Shown one piece after another: positions 52,573 through 61,593 of a stretch of DNA of 64,000 nt. A program made the position numbers and the translations under genes. The notes below the pieces were generated by a model. It did no database searches. It saw nothing but the letters and a program-made list of their open reading frames with translations, and was not told the origin of the DNA. The stretch is from JAQWRV01 sp045564915 (GTDB lineage: Bacteria > Pseudomonadota > Alphaproteobacteria > Rhodospirillales > Rhodospirillaceae). Position 1 is the stretch's first letter. Each line of letters begins with the position of its first letter. The stretch covers positions 192,655 to 256,654 of the forward strand of contig JBJLGL010000004.1 of assembly GCA_045564915.1 (NCBI GenBank). The letters are read 5' to 3'.

Positions 52573-54156
52573 ATGACGGATGTGACAGAGCTGATTGCAG
52601 ATTTTCTCCAGGATGCCCAGGTGGCTATCGCACGTGATTCTTTGGAAAAAGCTAAGGTGCTGTACCAGGGTATCCTGGGAATAGATGGAACAAATATTGA
52701 GGCGCTGTCTCAATTAGCAGCAATCGCCTTCAATGAAGGCGAATTGCATAAGGCTCTTTCAATCTATTCTATAGCAATCGAACACCACAGCGGCGAAGCT
52801 GATATACACCATGGTTTGGCCGTGATTTACAGAGAACTGGGTGATGAAGTTAAAGCGATTCAGATGATTGATACGGCGCTACGTATAGAGCCTGGGCATG
52901 AGCCTGCTTTGTTTGAAAAAGCGAGAATGCTGCAAAAGAGGGGAAATCTGAATGAAGCGGAACGGCTGTATCTGCAGCTGACCGCGAAGAACGGTAGCCG
53001 TCTTGATGCGATATTTAATCGCGGCGTGATTTTGTTCAGACAAGGAAACCTTAAGGCTGCTGAAAGATGGTTCCGCCAGGCCGTAAAACTAGATTCTGGG
53101 TCTCCTCATGCGCTCACCAACCTTGCGTTGATTTATCGTTATCAGGGTCTTTTTGACGTGGCAGACCGGTGCCTTCGTCATGTCATCAAACTTCACCCTG
53201 ACTTTGTTGAGGCGCAGTGGAATCTATCCAACTTAGAGCTCCTTTTGGGAGAGCTAAGGGAAGGGTTTAAACGTGCTGAGTGGCGATTTAAGCGACCAGG
53301 TTTTTCGTACCCTGCCCGTGACTTGCCGCTTTGGAAAGGCGAACCAATGGCAGGTAAGCGCCTTCTGCTTGTTGCTGAACAAGGTCTTGGGGATACAATT
53401 CAGTTCATCCGCTTCGCAAAACCTCTTGCTGATCAGAACATTAAAGTTGGTGTCGAAGCTCAGGTAGCGCTTCATTTACTCTTAGCAACAGCAATAGGCG
53501 TCGATGAGGTTCTTAAACCTGGCGAAGATGGATCGGCATATGACGCTTGGCTCCCTATTATGTCACTTCCGTATATTCTTGGTACTACGCTGGATAATAT
53601 CCCCGCTGACATGCCTTACCTTATGGGCCCTGAGAACATCGATTCTATTGCGCTGCCCAGGAAAAAGCCTCTGATTGGTTTTGTATGGCAGGGGAACCCT
53701 ATGCACGATAACAATCGTTACCGTTCGATAGGCCTACAGGCTTGGGGGCCTGTACTTGCGACACGGGGCGTCCAATTCGTTAGCCTTCAATTCGGCGTTG
53801 CAGGCCCGGATTTTATCCAATTCGAAACTGAGGAAGCTGTTATTGACGTTGGGACACATTTGTCAGATTTTGCAAGAACAGCGGCCGTGGTCCAAAAGCT
53901 AGATCTAGTTATAACAGTCGATACGGCTGTCGCCCATTTAGCTGGGGCACTTGGTAAGCCAGTGTGGCTCTTAGTATCGCCTGCTAATGACTGGCGCTGG
54001 TTGACCGATCGTGATGACACACCTTGGTATCCTTCGATGCGTATTTTCAGATCTTCTGTGCTTAAAGTGTGGGATGATGTAATGACAGAGGTTGCCGTAG
54101 CCCTGTCGAAGCGCGTATCAACGGACTCAGTCAAACCGGCTTTTAGAACGAATTGA
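52573..54156 (+). CDS. TPR protein with C-terminal GT9-like glycosyltransferase domain (copy 2)
   Basis: This 527-residue paralogue of the divergent neighbour has about six tetratricopeptide repeats (residues 10-215) and the same C-terminal GT-B module: LLVAEQGLGDTIQFIRFAKP, IGFVWQGNPMHDNN, and DLVITVDTAVAHLAGALGKP. The AEQGLGDT and D-T-x-x-x-H-L-x-GALG motifs match copy 1. The shared ancestry and opposite orientation suggest a duplication followed by inversion. The 95-nt gap to copy 1 must hold both promoters. It would transfer a sugar to a protein bound by its TPR part; no acceptor is proven. Confidence 0.82.
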   Translation: MTDVTELIADFLQDAQVAIARDSLEKAKVLYQGILGIDGTNIEALSQLAAIAFNEGELHKALSIYSIAIEHHSGEADIHHGLAVIYRELGDEVKAIQMIDTALRIEPGHEPALFEKARMLQKRGNLNEAERLYLQLTAKNGSRLDAIFNRGVILFRQGNLKAAERWFRQAVKLDSGSPHALTNLALIYRYQGLFDVADRCLRHVIKLHPDFVEAQWNLSNLELLLGELREGFKRAEWRFKRPGFSYPARDLPLWKGEPMAGKRLLLVAEQGLGDTIQFIRFAKPLADQNIKVGVEAQVALHLLLATAIGVDEVLKPGEDGSAYDAWLPIMSLPYILGTTLDNIPADMPYLMGPENIDSIALPRKKPLIGFVWQGNPMHDNNRYRSIGLQAWGPVLATRGVQFVSLQFGVAGPDFIQFETEEAVIDVGTHLSDFARTAAVVQKLDLVITVDTAVAHLAGALGKPVWLLVSPANDWRWLTDRDDTPWYPSMRIFRSSVLKVWDDVMTEVAVALSKRVSTDSVKPAFRTN

Positions 54157-54167
54157 GGCGAGTTGAA

Positions 54168-54821
54168 GTGAGTGATGATATTCCTATTATTTATGCCCAA
54201 CAGGGGATGTCACCCCCGCCCGTTGCACTCTTTTTGTCTGCATCCAACTCAAGTCAGATGGAGCAATTTGTTATAGCGGGCTGGAGGGTAATGGTAGCTG
54301 ATAGTTTTACTGGGTGCAGTATCCCTACAGATTTAGAGTGTGAACCTTTCGACCCAGAGCAATTTGCTATTACCCCAGCCCTAATGAGCGCCAGCATAAG
54401 TGGTTTGGAGGACAGTTGGTACAAGCTTGTTCAACTCTATGCACCGAGTATGGTCAAGGTTAATGCGGCTTTTTCTGAAGATGTGGGGCCCATTGTTGAG
54501 GCTGCAGAAAGACTAGCTGAACAAAATTACACATTGTGTGCAGCACATTGGCGTAACGCTAATACGCTGGGTCTAAGAGTGCTTGATCGTATTGATTCTT
54601 TATCCGTCTTTAAGCCTACGCCATGGACACGCCTTAATATTATAGGATTTGCTAATTCTACCCAGGCGCAGTACATGCTCCGTTTTGGTAGGTTTTACGC
54701 TAGTCAGGAAAAAAGAATTGGTGACTTGCTAGTTTCACAAGCTATACGCGGCGACTACATTACACAATTAGAGGAAGCGCTCAAGCTGAAGCAGAGCGGT
54801 GGATCAATTACACTTGATTGA
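54168..54821 (+). CDS. Unknown protein in the glycosylation cluster
   Basis: I choose the GTG at 54168, with GAGG about 9 nt upstream; a TTG at 54153 would overlap the previous stop. The 217-residue product has no signal peptide or membrane span. The second half (VKVNAAFSEDVGPIVEAAER then LCAAHWRNANTLGLRVLDRI) has a faint resemblance to the C-terminal part of FkbM-type methyltransferases, but motif I for SAM is absent, so I leave it unassigned. It follows the TPR gene by 11 nt and is probably co-transcribed. Confidence 0.55.
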   Translation: MSDDIPIIYAQQGMSPPPVALFLSASNSSQMEQFVIAGWRVMVADSFTGCSIPTDLECEPFDPEQFAITPALMSASISGLEDSWYKLVQLYAPSMVKVNAAFSEDVGPIVEAAERLAEQNYTLCAAHWRNANTLGLRVLDRIDSLSVFKPTPWTRLNIIGFANSTQAQYMLRFGRFYASQEKRIGDLLVSQAIRGDYITQLEEALKLKQSGGSITLD

Positions 54822-54842
54822 TATGCTGAACTGATTGCTAAA

Positions 54843-56606
54843 TCAAAATGTGGCGCCTAGCCTTTCTTCAAAGGCTTTCCACAGTGCATCTCCAATGTGG
54901 TGCCCTATAGAATCCGACTGCCCTAGTCCAGCGCGAGTAGCCACCTCTTTCACCGCTTGGGACATCTCAGTTCGTAAGGCTTCATCTTGTAGGAGACGGA
55001 CAACGACAGAGATGTAGTCCTCGCGTGACTCGGTGACCAGTACATCAAGGCCAATCTCTTTTAAAATCGCGGAGCTTTGTCGGCAACGCGCTGTTGTGCC
55101 CTCTAGTACGACGGGTGGGCACCCACATAGAAGGGGTTCGACAATTGAGACTGCACCCGAGTAGGGAAAGCTATCCAAGTAAACGTCAGACAATCTTAGC
55201 AAACCGAGAATGGGTATACGTGAGGTTTGGGCCTCCAAAACGTGGAGGCGGGATGGCTCCACGTCGGCTGCAGCAAAGCAAGAACGTACATACGTCAAGA
55301 AGCTCGTCCTTTGCGGATATTTTGTAGCCCAGTTTGGGTTAAATGGATAAAGCACAAAATGTGCGTCTGGCAGGGCGCTGGCAATGTCTACCCAGGTTTC
55401 AATAAGGTCTGGGCCTATCTTAAAAATATTGGCACCGGAAACTAGAATTGGTGCTGTCTCGGGAATTTCGAGTTCGTGGCGCTGGATGTCCTGTCCCTGG
55501 GGAAGCCCATCAACAAATAGGTAGTGATTGGAAGATCCCTCTATAAGAATTAGATCCTCCACATATTCTTCTTGGGCACTCGGTCCTTCGTTTAGTGAGC
55601 CATTGATATAGATGTCAACCGTATCAAAGCCAGTTGTTAATGGCGATGTGTGCATGGAAACTTGCAGTCGAGCTAGGCGCTGAGCCATTAACAAAGTCCA
55701 TGGAAAAGTTGAAATATTCGTGATATTGGCCGCGCCGATGAGAATATCGAGATTCTCATGGATAACCATTTGTGCAGATCCCGCTGTATCGCCTACTGGA
55801 AGTGGAATAAGGGCGTCAACAATGTCAGCGACGCCCCTACTTACACTATCTATAGCAGTATCTGGCACGAAAGCAGTGATGTGAAAGCGTTCTCTGTTGA
55901 TGCCTGATATATGCCCTCTGATTGCGGCCATTTCACTTTGAGCCCCTGGACTAAGAATCCCGAGTCTTAATTGATCTGGCATCTCATCAGGCCATACCGG
56001 TACGATATCTTGTGCTATCCCTGAAATATCTAGATGCAGGCGTATCAAGTCGGCGCGCATGGTGGCAATCTCTTTTATGTTTACATCCTCCCCGTACACA
56101 GGGGTGAGTGAGAACCCATCAAGAAAGCCATTCAGAATAGCGTCCCGAAAATCAAACTCATCGCTCGTCCGTGCTGTTTTATGTATTTCTTGCATGGAAG
56201 TGGTGAGGTGAATAAGTGCCTGTTTACGGTCCTCTTTATTTTCAAAGAATTGAGGTAGCCCAAGTAGGGCGCGAACCATGGTAGCGGTAATCTCTGTAGG
56301 TACATCCTCTAGGTCGAAGGCACGATCAATACGGTATGAAAAGGAAAAAAGGCTGAGAGCAAGAAAGGCGCAAGCTTTACGGACTGGATCATGCTCAACT
56401 GTCAACATTCGGTGACAACGTTCGGCAACTGCTTGGTCGATTTTTGTCATCGGTAGATGACGTAACCCACAATTATATACAGTCGCGAGAGCATCACCCA
56501 AAGTAGCATTTGACAAGGCCGCAATCTTTTCGAGTCTTGCATCTAAGCAGATCTCAGCAAGCTCACAGCGGAGATCGCGTAATTTACTCTCTGTTTCAGC
56601 GTCCAT
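54843..56606 (-). CDS. GT41-like (SPINDLY/OGT-type) glycosyltransferase without TPRs
   Basis: I start at the ATG at 56606, which overlaps the waaA stop by 11 nt; a TTG 24 nt earlier is less likely. The 587-residue product has a helical N-terminal part (1-190) without clear TPRs and a GT-B part resembling bacterial O-GlcNAc-transferase-like proteins: LRLGILSPGAQSEMAAIRGH, then LRLSDVYLDSFPYSGAVSIV and EPLLCGCPPVVLEGTTARCR. The SDVYLDSFPYSG segment matches DIALDTTPYSGGLTT of the gene at 59626. It probably modifies Ser or Thr of a protein. Coupling to waaA by overlap suggests shared use. Confidence 0.75.
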   Translation of the reverse strand: MDAETESKLRDLRCELAEICLDARLEKIAALSNATLGDALATVYNCGLRHLPMTKIDQAVAERCHRMLTVEHDPVRKACAFLALSLFSFSYRIDRAFDLEDVPTEITATMVRALLGLPQFFENKEDRKQALIHLTTSMQEIHKTARTSDEFDFRDAILNGFLDGFSLTPVYGEDVNIKEIATMRADLIRLHLDISGIAQDIVPVWPDEMPDQLRLGILSPGAQSEMAAIRGHISGINRERFHITAFVPDTAIDSVSRGVADIVDALIPLPVGDTAGSAQMVIHENLDILIGAANITNISTFPWTLLMAQRLARLQVSMHTSPLTTGFDTVDIYINGSLNEGPSAQEEYVEDLILIEGSSNHYLFVDGLPQGQDIQRHELEIPETAPILVSGANIFKIGPDLIETWVDIASALPDAHFVLYPFNPNWATKYPQRTSFLTYVRSCFAAADVEPSRLHVLEAQTSRIPILGLLRLSDVYLDSFPYSGAVSIVEPLLCGCPPVVLEGTTARCRQSSAILKEIGLDVLVTESREDYISVVVRLLQDEALRTEMSQAVKEVATRAGLGQSDSIGHHIGDALWKAFEERLGATF

Positions 56607-57888
56607 ACCGATCCATCGATTTATTATCAAGCCCGTTCGTTAGGTCTATCAAAGCATTAAAAGTTTGATCGATACTCTCAGAACCGCTTTCAGCAATTGT
56701 GGCTGCCGTTTTACTCAGAGCATTGCGACGAACATCATCGCTCATCAGCATCTTCACGGAATGAGCTAATGTATGGCAATCACTCACTTGCTCAGCCATT
56801 CCAGATTCCAGCATGGCCTCTGCCAAGTCCTGGAAGTTTTCCATATGTATTCCAAATAGTATGGCACATCCGAAGTGTGCTGGCTCTATCGGGTTTTGGC
56901 CACCTGATGCCGCAAGGCTCTTGCCAATGAACACGATGGGGGCAAGTGAATAGAACAGACCGAGTTCCCCAAGGGTATCAGCTATGTAAATTTCTGTCGT
57001 TGGATCTATAGGTGCATCCAGGCTGCGTTGTGACACATTCAACCCTGCCATACGGATACTTTCGACAATTTTATCTCCGCGTTCGGGATGTCGCGGCACG
57101 ATAATAGTCACAAGGTCGGGAATATCTCTGGCCACTACCTTATGGACGTCTATCGCGATTTCTTCCTCGCCTAGATGCGTGCTGGCGGCCAACCAGACGG
57201 GGCGATCATTTAGTTCTCTTTTCAAGCCCATCAATAACTTAGGATCAACGGGAAGAGGTGTAGCGGTCAGTTTTAGATTGGGAGCTACTTGGACATGTTT
57301 GGTTCCAAAGTGCTTGAATGCTGCTGCAAAGTCATTTGTTTGAGCTATTACAAGATCGAGACCGCTGAAAATCGACCGAGCCATCACGGGTATGCGGGCC
57401 CATCTCCGTATGGATTCGCCTGATAAGCGTGCATTGATAACGGCGACGGGGATATGTCTCTTATTCAGGGCTGTCAATGTATTTGGCCATAATTCCGATT
57501 CCATACGTACAGCGAGATCAGGGCGCCAGTGATCAAGAAACCGGCCTATCCAGGTCGACCGATCCCATGGGGCGAACTGATGAATAGCGCCATTGGGCAG
57601 GCGATCGGCCATAATACGAGCACTAGTCAGCGTGCCTGTGGTGAGTAAAACGATCGCTGTTGTGTCTTTACAAAACCGCTCTATCAGAGGAAGTAGGGCA
57701 ATAGATTCACCTAGGCTAGCAGCGTGAAACCAAATTAGCATAAAGGGCGGGCGAGATATCTCAGAGAGCCCTAGCCGCTCGCGGAGACGTTGCGGGTCCT
57801 CTTTGCCGCGCCAGGCACGCCAACGAATAGCCATACGGAGTGGTACAGCCAGTATAAAAGTTAGTAGTCTGTAAAAAAGTAGAGTCAT
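56596..57888 (-). CDS. waaA: WaaA/KdtA-like Kdo transferase
   Basis: This 430-residue protein belongs to GT30. It has an N-terminal membrane-associated helix (1-20), the conserved ASLGES around residue 60 (site of the catalytic Glu), FAPWDRSTW, the SELWPN block, and the GGQNPIEPA motif near residue 345. The usual role is to add Kdo to lipid A. Here it lies in a cluster of protein glycosyltransferases near flagellin rather than next to lipid A genes. It may thus be the housekeeping enzyme in an odd place or a paralogue that moves a related 2-keto sugar acid. I cannot tell which. Confidence 0.88.
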   Translation of the reverse strand: MTLLFYRLLTFILAVPLRMAIRWRAWRGKEDPQRLRERLGLSEISRPPFMLIWFHAASLGESIALLPLIERFCKDTTAIVLLTTGTLTSARIMADRLPNGAIHQFAPWDRSTWIGRFLDHWRPDLAVRMESELWPNTLTALNKRHIPVAVINARLSGESIRRWARIPVMARSIFSGLDLVIAQTNDFAAAFKHFGTKHVQVAPNLKLTATPLPVDPKLLMGLKRELNDRPVWLAASTHLGEEEIAIDVHKVVARDIPDLVTIIVPRHPERGDKIVESIRMAGLNVSQRSLDAPIDPTTEIYIADTLGELGLFYSLAPIVFIGKSLAASGGQNPIEPAHFGCAILFGIHMENFQDLAEAMLESGMAEQVSDCHTLAHSVKMLMSDDVRRNALSKTAATIAESGSESIDQTFNALIDLTNGLDNKSMDRYGR

Positions 57889-57997
57889 ACCAATAGAGGT
57901 TGGTACGGTAGTTAAGGCAAAAGTGCAAAGGACGCTAGCTACTTAAAATGCATTACTACCATCAAAATGGCTGCCGTGAAGTAACATAAGACTGGTT

Positions 57998-58288
57998 TTA
58001 CGAGTCGCCTGCAAGGATGTAATCGACCATTTCTTCAGCTTTTGGTGCCTTTTGGCCGGCTAATTCAGCTTGCTCACGGATCCAAGACTTTGCTTCCTCG
58101 GCATCAACTGGGTTTTTTTTAGCCATACATGCAATAACAGCTTGTGTAGCAAAGATATTTGCCGCCAGGTCGTCAATGGCGCCGAAAAGTAGATTAGCGT
58201 GATCAGCATTGGAATCAGCTAAGTTTTCCATGTCTTCTGAGACCTTGCTGAGCAGGCCCTTGACTTGGCTCATCATAAAATCGGACAT
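57998..58288 (-). CDS. Small helical protein in the glycosylation cluster
   Basis: This 96-residue protein has a good ribosome site (AGGGAG, 6 nt before ATG) and no export signal. It is likely mostly helical. The segment LAANIFATQAVIACMAKKNP then VDAEEAKSWI loosely resembles the methyltransferase-linked small proteins (VAANVWALQRRVETTEILLE then VTREMIESYL), with the shared AAN-aromatic-A-x-Q element. No named family is recognised. It may be an adaptor. It is 109 nt upstream of waaA on the same strand. Confidence 0.65.
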   Translation of the reverse strand: MSDFMMSQVKGLLSKVSEDMENLADSNADHANLLFGAIDDLAANIFATQAVIACMAKKNPVDAEEAKSWIREQAELAGQKAPKAEEMVDYILAGDS

Positions 58289-58441
58289 GGAAACTCCCTT
58301 TCCGGAATTGCGTTTTCATTCGTTAATCGAGACAACCTATCGACCCGCTTATCCTACTTTAGAAAGCCGGACTGATATGAACTAATGGCCTTTAGTAAAT
58401 AAGCCCTTAAAGACATGATAATTATTGTTTAAGACGGTCCA

Positions 58442-59623
58442 ATGTCTCGTATCTTTCTTAGCCCCGTCGTAATTGGCTGGCAGGTTGGTGTGCCTAGCGG
58501 TTGGGGCACCTATGGCTTAAACCTCGCGTTTCAATTGGCGTCAAAAGGTGTGGAGGTTGGTCTGCCATTCTTGGCGCAGACACTGAATGCTACGAAAGAC
58601 CAAGATGTAGTTCTAAAATCTGCGTTAGAGCAACACCCCCATTTTGCTGGCCTAATTGCACAAGATGCAAGGCATGTGCTCACATCGCCGTTTCTCAGGG
58701 CGTTGGGCGATGGTCTCGACTTTCCCCCATTCTTGAATTCCTGGTCGGGAAAGCCTGATATTGGCGTCGTATTCTTTGAGTCAGTGCAGTTTCCTTCTGC
58801 AAACCTCAAAAGAGCAAAAGCTCTTGATGCCGTAATTACTGGGTCTAACTGGAACACTGAGGTTCTACGGCGGGCTGGGCTAGATAACGTCTTTAACTGC
58901 CCACAAGGCATTGATCCTGAAATTTTTTGTCCGGGCGCAAGAAGTCAAAGGTTTGGTGACCGCTTCACCATTTTCTCAGGTGGTAAACTAGAGTACCGAA
59001 AGGGCCAGGATTTGGTCGTTGCAGCATTCAAAAGATTCCACCAAAAACATCCCGATTCTTTATTAGTTACCGCGTGGCACAATCCTTGGCCCAAAGCTGC
59101 ACGGTCAATATCCGCATCACCTCATGTTGAAACGATGCCAGGCGTTTCTAAATCAGGCAAACTCGACGTATCCAATTGGCTTCGCGCAGAAGGATTAGTA
59201 TTAGGCTCTTTTGTTGATCTCGGCCTGTTGAGCAATGCGGAAATGCCTGCATTGTTGCGAGACGTAGACTTAGCCATTTTTCCTAACCGTTGCGAAGGTG
59301 GCACCAATTTGGTGGCTATGGAAGCTATGGCCTGCGGTATTCCGGTTGTCCTGTCGCGAAATACTGGACATTTAGATTTATTCGGTAAAGACACTTGTTA
59401 CTCTCTCGACTTGCAGATACCACTCGGGGAAATCACTGGCCGTAATGATCTTGAGGGTTGGGGAGAGTCCTCGATTGAAGAGCTAATTCAAAAAATGGAG
59501 TTAGCATACAGCCAAGAAGATCGGCGCAGACAGATTGCAAGAAATGGTGCAGCGTTCATAGCAGACTGGTCTTGGTCAACACAGGTTGATCGATTAATTG
59601 ACGCTATCGTGCAAGTCTCCTGA
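58442..59623 (+). CDS. GT4-family glycosyltransferase
   Basis: This 393-residue retaining-type GT-B enzyme begins at GWQVGVPSGWGTYGLNLA, a sugar-nucleotide transferase opening, then has YRKGQDLVVAAF and the C-terminal EGGTNLVAMEAMACGIPVVL, with the E-x7-E motif of the family. It would transfer a hexose or similar sugar. It is the only plus-strand gene in this part of the cluster and converges with the TPR/GT41 gene, with 2 nt between the stops. Confidence 0.86.
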   Translation: MSRIFLSPVVIGWQVGVPSGWGTYGLNLAFQLASKGVEVGLPFLAQTLNATKDQDVVLKSALEQHPHFAGLIAQDARHVLTSPFLRALGDGLDFPPFLNSWSGKPDIGVVFFESVQFPSANLKRAKALDAVITGSNWNTEVLRRAGLDNVFNCPQGIDPEIFCPGARSQRFGDRFTIFSGGKLEYRKGQDLVVAAFKRFHQKHPDSLLVTAWHNPWPKAARSISASPHVETMPGVSKSGKLDVSNWLRAEGLVLGSFVDLGLLSNAEMPALLRDVDLAIFPNRCEGGTNLVAMEAMACGIPVVLSRNTGHLDLFGKDTCYSLDLQIPLGEITGRNDLEGWGESSIEELIQKMELAYSQEDRRRQIARNGAAFIADWSWSTQVDRLIDAIVQVS

Positions 59624-59625
59624 AG

Positions 59626-61593
59626 CTAGTTTACCGAACACCAAGAATTCCATGCTACTCGCATTGCCGCTGCAAAATCTTTGGCAAAACGAGGCCCGTC
59701 GCACAAAGGAGATGAAGCAACCTGCTCCCTCATTCTCGCCCTAAGTAAGGCGAGTCCCTCCAGGTCTGCTGACAATGATACAGCGATCTCAATCAAGTTA
59801 CTCGAGGAATCTGCGACAAGGTCGCCGTATCCTGCGGTGCAGAGGTGGGACATGGCATGACGCCCAGCAAAAGTTGTCCCAGGGCAGGTTAGGGTAGGCA
59901 CACCCATCCATAATGCTTCGCAAGTTGTGAGACCACCAGAGTAAGGAGTGGTATCTAGGGCGATATCGATACGATTGTAGGTGGAAAGAAACTCTACGTG
60001 CGACGCACGGCCTTCAAAAATTAGTCGGTCACGGTTTATTCCAAAGCTTTCGAATACCTTGGTAATAGGCAACTGCACTGCAGGGTCGTCGAGGCCACGA
60101 AAACGGAACAATAGCCTGCTGTTTGGTACGGCGGCTAATACCGACGAAAAGTTCTGTATGACGTCTGTATTGAGCTTGCCCGGGTAGTTTAGGCAGCCAA
60201 AGGTAATATGATTGTTTCGTATTGCTGGTAGAGGAGTAACATCGGGTGCCTCCGCAAGCGGTGCATAACATGAATAGCCCTCAGGCAATCGCAAGACCGT
60301 CTCTGTATAATGGCTATCATACCCATCCGGCGATTGGTATTGATCACTGATAATGTAATCCATAGTTGGCAGGCCCGTAGTCCCTACATAGCCAATCCAA
60401 CTCATCTGAATCGGTGAGGGGTTTCGAGCAAAAACGCCTAATCTATTGCCGCTAGTTTGCCCACTCATATCGATTAATATATCAATGGTGTGGTCGTCTA
60501 TGAGTGCTGCTAATGCTGCATCGTCTAGATCACTCACTGCGACCCAGTTGTTACAGGCTAAGCGAATGCGATTTGAAAGCGCGTCGTCAAGATCCGATGG
60601 TCGCGTGCTAAAAATAGTTGTTGCTATGTCAGCTTCATCAAGATGTTCGAACAATGGTGCACTTAGAAATCCAACGGGATGAAAACCAAAATCTGGTGAG
60701 ATAAAGCCTAGCTTTAGCGGTCTATTAGGAACTTTATCACGGTATGGTGACTGTCTCTTTTTTATTTCCGTGGCAACGTGTAGCCAGTACCACTCAGCGT
60801 GAGCGTCTGCCAATTTTTCGTTCGTGATGTTCGAGATATATTGTAGGCTGCACAATCTGTTGGATGCATATGGCTGGGACTCTGGCGCGAAAAGAATAGC
60901 CTGATCTAATGCTTCTAGCGTTTCAATAGAGCGCCCCATATCGCCTAGCAATGTTCCCAGGCTATTCCAGGCCATAGCATATTCAGGCCTCACTGCGATT
61001 GCTTTGCGGAGGGTTTCCTCTGCATCTCCGAATCTGTCAAGATCGCGGTAAACATTTGCCAAGTTGTACAATGCTTGGCTGAACTTTGGATTAGACGCGA
61101 TTGCTTTCTCAAACGCCTCCAAAGCGCAGGCTAAGTTCTGAGTTCTGCTATATAATATACCTAATTGGCACCACGCTTCAGCGTGATCAGGGTCTAGCGT
61201 AACTACTTTTTCATAGGTAGCAGTTGCGTTATCAGAATCGCCTTTTTCTAAATAAACGTTTCCTAAGTTAAAAAGAATCGCTGAGTTATCTGGGTTATTG
61301 TAATAGGCTTTGCGTAACGCTGCTTCCGCTTCTTCTAGGCGACCAAGTGCCATCAAAACTATGCCATAGTGTGTTTCCGCTTCAGGGAATGGTGATAGTA
61401 GTGTGGTAGCGTGGTTGAGCAGGGTAGCGGCAGCATCTAGTTGTCCAAGTTGATATGCGATAACGCCTAGCATATGCGCTGCATTAGGGTGCGTTGAGTC
61501 AATGTCTAGAACACGCTGGTATAAGTCTGCTGCATCGGCGAGTTCGCCTGCCAAGTACTTAGCTTGCGCTTTAGCGAATAGATCGTCACTCAT
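59626..61593 (-). CDS. TPR-GT41 glycosyltransferase (SPINDLY/FlmG-like)
   Basis: This 655-residue protein has about seven tetratricopeptide repeats (residues 5-240), then a complete bacterial SPINDLY/OGT-type GT41 domain (about 275-645): LGFISPDFGFHPVGFLSAPL, IDILIDMSGQTSGNRLGVFA, NPSPIQMSWIGYVGTTGLPT, and FGCLNYPGKLNTDVI. In Caulobacter the similar FlmG places pseudaminic acid on flagellins. The position 2 kb upstream of the flagellin gene supports the same job. It overlaps the next gene by 4 nt (ATGA), so both are translated together. Confidence 0.9.
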   Translation of the reverse strand: MSDDLFAKAQAKYLAGELADAADLYQRVLDIDSTHPNAAHMLGVIAYQLGQLDAAATLLNHATTLLSPFPEAETHYGIVLMALGRLEEAEAALRKAYYNNPDNSAILFNLGNVYLEKGDSDNATATYEKVVTLDPDHAEAWCQLGILYSRTQNLACALEAFEKAIASNPKFSQALYNLANVYRDLDRFGDAEETLRKAIAVRPEYAMAWNSLGTLLGDMGRSIETLEALDQAILFAPESQPYASNRLCSLQYISNITNEKLADAHAEWYWLHVATEIKKRQSPYRDKVPNRPLKLGFISPDFGFHPVGFLSAPLFEHLDEADIATTIFSTRPSDLDDALSNRIRLACNNWVAVSDLDDAALAALIDDHTIDILIDMSGQTSGNRLGVFARNPSPIQMSWIGYVGTTGLPTMDYIISDQYQSPDGYDSHYTETVLRLPEGYSCYAPLAEAPDVTPLPAIRNNHITFGCLNYPGKLNTDVIQNFSSVLAAVPNSRLLFRFRGLDDPAVQLPITKVFESFGINRDRLIFEGRASHVEFLSTYNRIDIALDTTPYSGGLTTCEALWMGVPTLTCPGTTFAGRHAMSHLCTAGYGDLVADSSSNLIEIAVSLSADLEGLALLRARMREQVASSPLCDGPRFAKDFAAAMRVAWNSWCSVN

